A stretch of 12,336 bases of DNA, taken from Prasinococcaceae sp. CCMP 1430 (Eukaryota; Prasinodermophyta; Palmophyllophyceae; Prasinococcales; Prasinococcaceae). Every line of letters begins with the position of its first letter. Within the stretch, counting starts at the first letter, position 1. The translations under genes were made by a program, and so were the position numbers. Shown one piece after another: positions 1 through 8,228 of this stretch. The stretch covers positions 658,846-671,181 of the forward strand of contig RQSC01000032.1 in the NCBI GenBank assembly GCA_013416795.1, read 5' to 3'. The notes under the pieces were generated by a model, which worked only from the letters and a program-made list of their open reading frames with translations, searched no databases and was not told the DNA's origin.

Positions 1-145
1 GCGCCGCGCGGCGCGCCGCGCGTCCGCAGCGGCACCGACGCAGCGGCGTTCGAAATCGAAATTTCGGGCGGCGCCGGCCGCGATTCTTTCGCGCGAGGGC
101 AGTGCGGTCGATGAGCGGCCCGCACGGGCGAAACCGCGGAGCGGA

Positions 146-173
146 GCTTTTCGGCGCGCGCCCCCCGAAAAGC
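146..173. repeat. perfect 9-bp hairpin
   Basis: GCTTTTCGG at 146-154 is followed by its exact reverse complement CCGAAAAGC at 165-173, with a 10-nt GC-rich loop. No gene end is recognised beside it, so a role in transcript 3' processing is only possible. A palindrome, CGAAATTTCG, lies at 57-66. Confidence 0.6.
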
Positions 174-814
174 GCAACCGCGCCGAGCCGGAGCGTGCGC
201 GCCCGATACCCACGTCGCGACGCGAGAGTCTCCCGTGTGTCATCTTTTCGATGCTTTACGTGACGCTTCGCATGGCGCCGCGCCCTCCTCCTCCTCCTCG
301 TTCGCCTTCAGCCTCACAGCCTCTCTCTCCGGCTTCTTCGTCGGCGTGCTGTGGCGGAGCGCCCCCTCCTCTCGCTCGCTCGTGCGCGACGACTCCCTCG
401 CGAGCGCCGGGTGTCCGCGCCCTGGATGCTCGCGCCGCTGCGAGCGAGGGGCCGCGGCGTCGTCGATGGCACGCTCCTCCGTGTCGTCCATCTAGGTCCA
501 CACGAGCGCAGGCCGCCGCACGCGCATGCATGCATGCACGGATGGGCGGAGCGCCATGTCACAGGCGGGAGCCTCGTCGTACTCGTCGTGCTCGCCTCGA
601 GATGTCTGCACCCTGGACGCTGCTTCGACCCCAAACACCGCAACCCGAAGTCTGTCCCCGGACGCACACACGCGGCGACGGCGGCGATGCTGGCCATCCC
701 GCCACAGAGATTGAGAGGTCACTTCCAGTTGACTGTGCACATCCCACCGACAACTCCCTCCAGCGCAACTGACGCCATCAGAATGCATTGCGCATTCGTC
801 GTGATGCGAAATAC

Positions 815-854
815 ATCAATTCGAATAGGAAAATCTCATCCCTTTCGAATTGAT
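815..854. repeat. 11-bp perfect inverted repeat in an AT-rich island
   Basis: ATCAATTCGAA at 815-825 pairs perfectly with TTCGAATTGAT at 844-854 across an 18-nt loop. It lies in one of the few AT-rich patches of the region. It could be a remnant of a small non-autonomous element or a binding site for a dimeric protein. No flanking target-site duplication was recognised. Confidence 0.6.
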
Positions 855-1247
855 CTGCGCGCACGTCACGCTCCTCCGCAAGGCGCGACGTGCTCCGCCA
901 TGTCCTTCTTCACACGGACACAATTTACGGAACGAGATGAGGATCACTCGCATTCCGAGTTTTTTGGATTGTGTGGGTTGCTTTGGCTTTCATTTGTTTG
1001 GCTGCCGGCCGCAGCCGGGATCCGGATCCTCTCGATCAACGATATCGCGCCTGCGCCCGGGGTGCGCGCGCGGCGGAACCCGGCACCGGGGCCGGCGCCG
1101 GCGCCCCGTGCGGCGCCCCCNCGCCCGCCGCGCGCCGGCGAGGGGGGGCGAGCAGCCCCTGCCGGCCGCGGCGCCGCCCGCCGGCGGGATTTCCCGATTT
1201 CGGAGGGCGGTGCGGCGGGCGCGCGGGATTGCATCGCGCGCAATGCG

Positions 1248-1356
1248 TGGGTGTATGTGTGCATGTGTGTGTGTGCGTGTGTGTGTGCGTGGGTGTGCGC
1301 GCGCGCGTGCGGGTGGCACACCTCGCACCCAGCGCACACACCCACACCCCACACAG
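1248..1356 (+). other. GT-rich/CA-rich foldback, probable intron before the leader exon
   Basis: The segment begins with GT-rich repeats (GTGTATGTGTG...), passes through alternating CG, and ends with CA-rich repeats closing in CACACAG at about 1350-1356. The two halves can pair imperfectly (TGGGTGTG near 1290 against CACACCCA near 1335). The GT start, the AG end and the position just before TCACCATGG suggest a 5'-UTR intron folded to bring its ends together. The donor position is uncertain. The alternative is a simple-sequence promoter or leader region. Confidence 0.4.
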
Positions 1357-1405
1357 TCACCATGGCCGCCATCACCTCCTCCTTCATGGGCGCCGCCGTG
1401 CAGGC
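1353..1405 (+). repeat. 53-bp perfect direct repeat, copy 1
   Basis: This block is identical, base for base, to 8176-8228. It covers ACAG, a short leader TCACC, the ATG, and codons up to GTGCAGGC. Flanking sequence differs completely on both sides. The shared block corresponds to a possible exon with its acceptor AG. Confidence 0.9.
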
Positions 1406-1463
1406 GAAGGCCGTGCGCAAGGCGCAGGCCTCGAAGCAGCTCGCCGTGCGCGCCGACATCTAG
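1362..1463 (+). pseudogene. orphan plastid-targeting leader of a light-harvesting protein (33 codons)
   Basis: The 33-codon frame starts MAAITSSFMGAAVQAKAVRK and ends in TAG. Its first 14 codons are identical to the leader of the light-harvesting gene at 8185. The continuation is rich in Ala, Lys, Arg, Gln and Ser with no acidic residue until the end, like a plastid transit peptide. No light-harvesting helices follow in any frame downstream, so this is a leader without a body. It may be a duplicated exon, a gene broken by rearrangement, or the first exon of a gene whose remainder is lost at one of the single-N positions (1121 or 2054). A stand-alone 33-residue peptide is less likely. Confidence 0.55.
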
Positions 1464-1521
1464 CGGCGCGTGTGTGGCGCACCTCGCCGCGCCGGCGCGG
1501 GCGCGAGCGCGAGCGCCGTGC

Positions 1522-1608
1522 GGAATCCATATGGCAATATAGATGACACAAGACCTTGCAAATGGATTCCTTTTTAATTGAATTCGTCGGATTTGAAGGA
1601 TTCCTTTT
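1522..1608. repeat. small palindromic element with repeated GGATTCC motif
   Basis: GGAATCCAT at 1522-1530 is the exact inverse of ATGGATTCC at 1562-1570, with an inner pair GCAA (1534-1537) / TTGC (1556-1559). GGATTCCTTTT occurs at 1564-1574 and again directly repeated at 1598-1608. The region is AT-rich within GC-rich surroundings. The 11-mer CGGAATCCATA at 1521-1531 recurs at 4380-4390. It resembles a MITE or other small dispersed element, but no terminal duplication was identified. Confidence 0.45.
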
Positions 1609-2016
1609 GGAACCACGTCTTATCGGGAACGGGTGTCCCACGAGTGACCGCCGCGAGGGCGGCGGCGGGGGCGCGGCGGGGGGCCACACTGCGCCCCCCC
1701 CACCTCGCTCGTGTCCCCCCTCCCCGCCTCTGCTGCGGCTGCGGGGGGGGAGAGGTGCCGTGCGTGTGCGTGTCGCGCGCGCGGGCGCGAATCACCACAT
1801 TTCAATTCCGTCGTTTACCTGTTCACGCCCTACATTTCACGTGCCTTCATTCCGTTGCGTGAGGGTTCTGTCGCGGGGACTCCGCGAAAACCCCCGCGGC
1901 CGGCCCGGCGCGCCCCCCCCCTCCCGCGCGGCCGAGGCGGGGGGCGCGCGGCGCGATACCATATTTAAGGTTGAGGCCTTCGAAGGGAGGGTCTACGCGA
2001 CACGTCGAAACGCACC

Positions 2017-2042
2017 CGCGCGCGCGCGCGCGCGCGCGCGCG
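2017..2042. repeat. (CG)13 tract
   Basis: Thirteen uninterrupted CG dinucleotides, a sequence known to favour left-handed Z-DNA under supercoiling. An unresolved base (2054) lies 12 bp downstream, so sequencing or assembly trouble is plausible here. Confidence 0.85.
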
Positions 2043-2195
2043 GATGCGCGGCGNCTCACACACCAGCACCATCGCCGTCGCTGTGGGCGCATGTATAAAC
2101 AATTAGTGTGACATTGACTACGCGTACTGCACGCAGCGGTGCGCGCCACGCAAGGATGCGACCGACCCAAAAGACGCTGCTACAGGAGCATGCCG

Positions 2196-3257
2196 TCAGG
2201 GCCTCTGCGCCTGCGCTCGCGCCAGCGCGTCCTGCGCCCGGGCGTAGCCCTCCGCCTGGCGCGCTTCCCTTGCCGACAGCGCTCGCGCCTCGCTCGCAGC
2301 ACGCCCGCTGGGCCCCCTGTCGACTTTGCCGTATGCTGGCAGCGGCCGTCGGTCGCCGTGACCCCACTGCCGTCGCGCCAGGCGAGCATGCGCGTCGGGG
2401 AACAATTTCTCCCACGTTCGCGCCATGTGGGTTGGCAGCGGCGCCTCAGCCGACACGCGGGTGGCCCCCGAGGGGTCTGCCGGGTGCGGCACAGACAACG
2501 AACGGCAGTGGAGGTGGAGGCTCGCGGACTCACCCCCAGCGGCGTCCGGCCAGGTCAGCGGCTTGTATGCTCGCCTCCGCCGCACCGGGTAGCGCCAGTC
2601 GCCTACGATGGGACACCCCAGATGTTCGGCCATGTGGCGGCGCAGCTGGTGCTTGCGACCGGTCTCGAGCACGAGCTCAACCCACGCAGCGCTCGTGTCG
2701 ACGACGCCCACGCCACCGTCACTTTCATTGCTGTCGACGGCAGTCGCATCGTTGGAAGCGCGAGCCGGGCGGGCAATTCCAGCGCCTCGGTTGACGTTCC
2801 TGGCGCCTCCGGCCCCATCACCGCTGCAGCCGCTACCGCCGCTGCCGTCGCCCAGACGCTTGGTGTGCGCGACCTCCACCACCCTGAAGCGCGAGGCCTC
2901 GAGCGCGCCACTCTCGCGACAGCGCGTGACGATGCGACCCTCTGCACGCCGCGGCGGCGGCGCAACCAGTGCCCAGTACGTACACCGCGCCGCGCGTGCC
3001 GGCGCCGCATTGGATTCACCACCCTCTGCCCGCGCGGCAGCGCCGAGCACGGCTGCCGCGCTCCCGCAGCTGTCGTCCTCGAAGTCCAACGAAGCCGTCT
3101 CTCCTGCCTCCTCGGCGTCGCTGTTGTCGGCGGCGGCGGCGCGGGCAGCAAGCGCGCGTCTCAGGCGCAGGCACGAGGGGCGAGGGGCGAGGGAGGCGGG
3201 GCTCTTGGCGATGCCCCCCGTGCAGCTGCGGCGTTGGACACCGCGCGGGCCGCGCAC
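2196..3257 (-). CDS. RluA-family RNA pseudouridine synthase, C-terminal half only
   Basis: RluA-family enzymes isomerise uridine to pseudouridine in rRNA, tRNA or organelle RNA. In this 353-residue frame, TYWALV (93-98) matches the Y-x-A-L-V strand after the catalytic loop. ETGRKHQLRRH (198-208) with GCPIVGDWRY (214-223) is the strongly conserved C-terminal RluA motif, and LHLHCRSLSVPHP (247-259) is the usual final strand. About 50 low-complexity residues are inserted between these motifs, as is common in eukaryotic members. The HRLD motif with the catalytic Asp, and everything before TYWALV, is absent: residues 1-90 are low-complexity and no other minus-strand frame up to 3660 carries it. 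Upstream exons would have to overlap the plus-strand lipocalin-like gene. It is therefore either a truncated copy or a gene with an unseen distant first part. The start shown is only the first ATG of the frame. Codons run cleanly to TGA at 2196-2198. Confidence 0.72.
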   Translation of the reverse strand: MRGPRGVQRRSCTGGIAKSPASLAPRPSCLRLRRALAARAAAADNSDAEEAGETASLDFEDDSCGSAAAVLGAAARAEGGESNAAPARAARCTYWALVAPPPRRAEGRIVTRCRESGALEASRFRVVEVAHTKRLGDGSGGSGCSGDGAGGARNVNRGAGIARPARASNDATAVDSNESDGGVGVVDTSAAWVELVLETGRKHQLRRHMAEHLGCPIVGDWRYPVRRRRAYKPLTWPDAAGGESASLHLHCRSLSVPHPADPSGATRVSAEAPLPTHMARTWEKLFPDAHARLARRQWGHGDRRPLPAYGKVDRGPSGRAASEARALSAREARQAEGYARAQDALARAQAQRP

Positions 3258-3320
3258 CCACAGCCGCCCGATCGCAGTGCGCAGCGCGCGCGGCGGCGGG
3301 CGGCGACGGCGACGCCGGCG

Positions 3321-4067
3321 CTAACGGCCAAGACGCTCGCAACCCTCCCGACACGCGACCTGCTCCGCCTCGCCGGGGCCGCGTGCGCCGCATGGGCGGC
3401 AACCCTCGCGCTGCGCGAGCTTGTCGGCCCGCTCGGCGCGACTTTTTTCTGGCTCGTGCTTGGTGCAGCTGCGTTCATCGCGGCCGACGCAGACGCAGGC
3501 GCGGAAGCGGAAGCGACGGGTGTCGGCGGCAGCGACAGGCGCGTGAGGCTCGCAGAGGCGCCCGTCCGCCTCGCACCCTCGCTGCGTCCGGCGCTCGCAC
3601 CGATGATTGGGCGCTGGGCGAAGGATTACGGCCGCTCGGACACGCTCGACGCCGCATGCGACCTGTGGCGAATCAACTTCGTTGTGCGCAACGCGATGAA
3701 CCTCGTCCGAGGCCTCGAGCTGCGCGTGGAGCGCGGCGGCGGCGGCGAGGAGGCGGAGGAGGAGCAGCTCATCGTGCTGCTACCCAGCGTCGTCAAGTGG
3801 TTCAAAATCCGCGAGCACTACTCGCTCGACGGCAGCAGCGAGACGCGCAATCGCCGGCGCGACTTGCGGCGCGGCGGGGCGCGCAGCTCCGTGCGTGCGT
3901 GCCCGGGTGGCGCGGTGCGCATCACCAACGCCTGGGACGGGTCGCTCACCGGCAGTCTGGTGGACGAGCTCAGCTTGCGCGGGGAAGAGCTGGTGGTGAC
4001 CTCGACCCTCACCATATGCGGGCAGAAGGTCGTGTTCAACACGACGTACACGCGCATAGAGGGCTGA
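3321..4067 (+). CDS. lipocalin/FABP-like domain protein with N-terminal membrane segment (5' end unresolved)
   Basis: The last 154 codons (from Met at 3603) look like an uncharacterised plant/algal lipocalin-like family. They have an opening G-x-W-x-K-D-x-x-R-S-D...ACDL block, a basic R-R-D-L-R-R-G-G hinge, an ITNAWDGSLTGSLVDE strand pair, and the closing strand TLTICGQKVVFNTTYTR. Such beta-barrels bind small hydrophobic ligands; the ligand here is unknown. Before it is a hydrophobic stretch, GPLGATFFWLVLGAAAFIAA (about 3430-3490), probably a membrane segment, then an acidic Ala/Glu linker. The frame stays open far upstream to 2139, but that part is antisense to the pseudouridine synthase and is not believed. 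No in-frame ATG lies between 2622 and 3603, so the true start is on an undetected exon, or translation begins at 3603. Coordinates are the visible coding part. Family assignment is from remembered pattern only. Confidence 0.5.
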   Translation, partial: LTAKTLATLPTRDLLRLAGAACAAWAATLALRELVGPLGATFFWLVLGAAAFIAADADAGAEAEATGVGGSDRRVRLAEAPVRLAPSLRPALAPMIGRWAKDYGRSDTLDAACDLWRINFVVRNAMNLVRGLELRVERGGGGEEAEEEQLIVLLPSVVKWFKIREHYSLDGSSETRNRRRDLRRGGARSSVRACPGGAVRITNAWDGSLTGSLVDELSLRGEELVVTSTLTICGQKVVFNTTYTRIEG

Positions 4068-4396
4068 CGGCCGGTTGTTGTACTCTTACGTGTATCATGT
4101 GAACACCGGCTCGGCGAGCGCCGCGCACCACGTCCTCGCCCGCGCCGCCGCGCGCGCGGTCCCGCGTCGAGCCCCTGCGCTCGCCGCCGCCGCCCGCGCC
4201 TCTCCGCACGCCCGAGCCGTACACCTCGAGGCCGCCAGCGAAGGCCTCGACGCCCGCGCCGCCGCCCCTCCGTCCCCCCCTCTTGTACACACACACCGTC
4301 AGCTTCCTGAACAGGTTCCGCCCGACGCTCGCACACGCGCACCATCATCCGAGTTCGGACGGGCGCGCGGCGCCTCAAACGGAATCCATAGCTGAT

Positions 4397-4441
4397 TTGG
4401 AGCCCGGAGGGCTCCAAACACAGGTTGGAGCCCGGAGGGCT
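4397..4441. repeat. hairpin plus 17-bp direct repeat (TTGGAGCCCGGAGGGCT)
   Basis: TTGGAGCCC at 4397-4405 and GGGCTCCAA at 4409-4417 form a perfect 9-bp stem with a 3-nt loop. The 17-mer at 4397-4413 is repeated exactly at 4425-4441, where the second copy lacks the closing arm and runs into the branch-point-like CTAAC. The unit looks like part of a dispersed repeat that has become intron sequence. Confidence 0.7.
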
Positions 4442-4470
4442 AACCCTTTTTTTTCACCTATTTCCCGCAG
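4440..4470 (+). other. strong 3' splice acceptor
   Basis: CTAAC at 4440-4444 (branch-point-like) is followed by an eight-T tract, further pyrimidines and CCCGCAG ending at 4470. This predicts an exon starting at 4471. The 59 bases from there to the N at 4530 are GC-rich and do not match the RuvBL1 Walker A region that should precede CPMVGSE. Confidence 0.6.
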
Positions 4471-4529
4471 TGGGCGCCGGGGGCGCTCGGACGGCGCCGG
4501 CAGCGACGCGCGCGGCGGCGGCGCGCGCG

Positions 4530-4530
4530 N
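4530..4530. other. single unresolved base where RuvBL1 homology begins
   Basis: The codon at 4529-4531 is G-N-C. The next codons (TGC CCC ATG) are the conserved RuvBL1 C-P-M, while everything before is unrelated low-complexity sequence. The codon expected here is Phe (TTC), of which only the final C is present. This is what a collapsed gap or misjoin would look like. Confidence 0.7.
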
Positions 4531-4531
4531 C

Positions 4532-6470
<1,939 letters not shown>

Positions 6471-6806
6471 CTGGCAAGGTCTCGCAAACCGAGCGCCAGC
6501 GGCAGCTTGTCGCGTGGGCAGGCAGAGATGCAGCTCCCCAGCGAGCTGGTATCTGGAGAGCAATGAAGCGGAGAGTTGTCGCCGCGCTGTGGTTGGAATC
6601 GACAAGGGCGCGCAACGACACGAGACAACGAAATGAGAGTCTCAGAAGCTTTCCCATGTAAAACCGAAGTTGACGTGAGAGCGCCCGTCGGCACACACCG
6701 CGCCCCTCAGACGCGTCAGTAGCGCAGGTGTGTACATCCATATCTTTACTTTGATGTGTAGTTTTTGTGTGGAATAGCAGAGATTCCTTCGGGCGACTTG
6801 GTTGGC
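6471..6806. other. convergent 3' region
   Basis: This lies between the stop of the plus-strand fusion and the stop of the minus-strand carrier, so it holds both 3' UTRs. It is less GC-rich than the surroundings. No reading frame, RNA gene or repeat was recognised. Confidence 0.6.
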
Positions 6807-8059
6807 TCACTTCTTGGAGAGCTCCTCCTCGATCGCCTTCCACGCCACCGAGAACACCATGGACTGCATGATGTTGGTGAGGAGGCGCGTCTGCAGGCCG
6901 CGGCCGAAGAGCGCAAGAATGCCGTCCTTCTGGACGACCTGCTGCACGGCCCCGATGTACGACAGGCTGGCATCGGGCGAGGTCTGCTTGACGGTCTTGA
7001 TGACGCGCAGCGAGTTGGACACGCAATCCGACACGGCGGCGGCGCAGATGCCGATGCCGGCGTTGCGCACGAGCTTCATCTTGCCTTCAGCCTGAGGCAC
7101 CGCCTCCTGCAGGGCGTTGAACTGTGTGTGCGCGTGGGGGAGGCGCGGGGCGGGCGCGCGCGCGACGAGCGTCAGGAGGAGTTCGCGAGTGGGTTTCCGC
7201 TCGCACGAGTGCGCGCATGCCCGCGCGCACGTACAGTCGCGAACCAGGGGTAGTTGCCCACCCAGTTGGCGGCGAAGCTAGCCGCGGCACCACTGTAGAG
7301 CACGCCGATGCCGCCCTTGGCCACCTTCTGGTTGAGCAGCTGCACCGCCTTAGCGCCCTGCACCTGCATCGTGGTCTTGTACGTGTCCACGGGCATGATG
7401 AAGATGCGCCACGTGGCGCCGCCCACCGATGCGAATGCTGTCTTGATGCCGATCGCTGCGCCAGGGAAGTACGCGTCGGCGATCGCAAGGATGCCCTGGT
7501 TGGCCGCGGTGTCGCCGAAGCGCGAGAGCGGGTTCTGCACGACGGCGAACTGCACGCCCTTGTAGAAGCGGCCGATACCGCCGAGCGTCGCCGCCATGCC
7601 CGACTTACCCGCCGCGCCCTCGGCGTACAGCGCCGAGAGTGCCGACGTCATGTTGCCGCCGTTCATGTACTGGTAGTTCATGGTCGTGCGCAGCCACATG
7701 AAGGTAAACACCTGGATGACGCCGGCGGCGAAGCCCGCCACGCCACCGCGGAAGGCCTTTTTTGACGCGGCCGCCATTACGGCGCCAAAGTCCACCTCCG
7801 GCTTCTCGGGTTCCGGCTCCGGCTCAGGCTCCTTCTTCTTCCTCGCAGCGATCTCGTCGATTGCCTGGTTCGCCGGCGCGCCGGTCGACACGAGAATGGC
7901 CTTGCGCATCGACCCCGACTTGCGTGCGCGGCGGCCGCGCACCTTCCGGACACCGAGCCGGCAGCACGGGGCGCAGAGCGAGGCGAGGGGGAACGCGAGG
8001 AGCGCGATCCGCCCGTGGCAAAGCATGCGTGCGACATGCGAGGCGCACGCGTGCGGCAT
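6807..8059 (-). CDS. mitochondrial-carrier-family (SLC25-like) transporter, two exons
   Basis: Exons 8059-7235 and 7121-6807 join in phase 0 to give 379 residues. The protein has the plant/algal carrier motif NPLSRFGDTAAN (176-187) and one good carrier signature PVDTYKTTMQ (P-x-D-x-x-K-x-x-x-Q, 223-232). The other two repeats are degenerate (FMWLRTTMN, 120-128; SLRVIKTVKQ, 312-321). Hydrophobic segments GVAGFAAGVIQVFTFMW, GASFAAN/NYPWFAT and MQSMVFSVAWKAI fit membrane helices. Typical carriers are about 300 residues; the extra length is N-terminal. The first 50 residues include a signal-like stretch (GRIALLAFPLASLCAPC), then a basic region, then an acidic Glu-Pro run (77-87). Targeting could be to a plastid membrane through the ER, or the true start could be Met51. 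The ATG context is TCACCATG. The gene diverges from the light-harvesting gene. Substrate cannot be inferred. Confidence 0.82.
7122..7234 (-). other. intron of the carrier gene
   Basis: On the minus strand it starts GTACGTGCGCG and ends CACACACAG, is 113 bp and phase 0, and has a CTGAC branch-point-like sequence at 7175-7171. Removing it restores the carrier sequence NYPWFAT-FNALQEA without a gap. Confidence 0.85.
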
Positions 8060-8184
8060 GGTGAGGGGTGGGCGATGGGGTCAGGTAGGATAAGCAGGCG
8101 CGACGCGCGGGGCGCGATGCTGCGTGGCGCGGCGCGGCGCCGACGCGCCACACTGCACTCAGCAGCAGCCTCCCTACAGTCACC
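8060..8184. promoter_or_regulatory. 125-bp divergent spacer between carrier and light-harvesting gene
   Basis: The two start codons point away from each other, so this segment must hold both 5' leaders and probably a shared promoter. It is GC-rich, with no TATA box seen. On the plus side it ends CCTCCCTACAG, which also reads as a splice acceptor; if so, the plus-strand promoter lies further upstream, overlapping the carrier gene. Confidence 0.35.
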
Positions 8185-8228
8185 ATGGCCGCCATCACCT
8201 CCTCCTTCATGGGCGCCGCCGTGCAGGC
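8176..8228 (+). repeat. 53-bp perfect direct repeat, copy 2
   Basis: Identical to 1353-1405, from ACAG through the start codon to GTGCAGGC. After that this copy reads FRHAFRVRSFV... to a stop at 8281-8283, unlike the transit-like continuation of copy 1. Confidence 0.9.

Larger units (their letters stand above)
1..1244. other. gene-free GC-rich stretch with AT-richer islands
   Basis: No reading frame here has recognisable domains or composition beyond what very GC-rich DNA gives by chance; the open frames are arginine/proline/alanine-rich on both strands. Two AT-richer islands, about 770-870 and 915-1010, stand out from the GC-rich surroundings. The first holds a perfect inverted repeat (separate entry). 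A tandem pair of GGATCC-type sites lies near 1018-1030. A single unresolved base is at 1121 inside a C-rich run. It may be intergenic DNA or 5' flanking sequence of the leader exon at 1362. Confidence 0.6.
1464..2195. other. non-coding stretch with homopolymer runs and a CG repeat
   Basis: I recognise no gene. The stretch holds an AT-richer repeat-bearing island (1520-1620, separate entry), long G and C runs near 1660-1760 that could form G-quadruplex structures, and another AT-richer patch at 1790-1865. There is also a TATTTAAG sequence near 1970, a (CG)13 tract at 2017-2042 and a single N at 2054. The last 100 bases are downstream of the minus-strand pseudouridine synthase and probably include its 3' UTR. 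Confidence 0.6.
4068..4470 (+). other. intergenic/intronic region ending in a splice acceptor
   Basis: The first part is presumably the 3' UTR of the lipocalin-like gene. From about 4120 to 4300 it is GC-rich without a recognised gene on either strand. From 4380 it becomes AT-richer, with CGGAATCCATA shared with 1521-1531 and a hairpin/direct repeat (separate entry). It ends in a strong 3' splice signal at 4470. The donor of this intron was not identified. Confidence 0.5.

Noticed and set aside
48-66. GTTCGAAATC resembling a tRNA T-arm
   Set aside because: No acceptor, D or anticodon stem can be built around it.
351-1463. 370-codon open frame upstream of the leader exon
   Set aside because: It is low-complexity, crosses the N at 1121 and the GT/CA simple repeats, and only its last 33 codons resemble a known sequence.
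2139-3320. 642-codon plus-strand open frame covering 2139-4067
   Set aside because: Its first 390 codons are antisense to the conserved pseudouridine synthase motifs and have no domain signal; only the 3' part looks coding.
4036-4296. Gly-rich minus-strand frame between the lipocalin-like gene and RuvBL1
   Set aside because: It is compositionally biased, overlaps the end of the plus-strand gene and has no recognisable motif.
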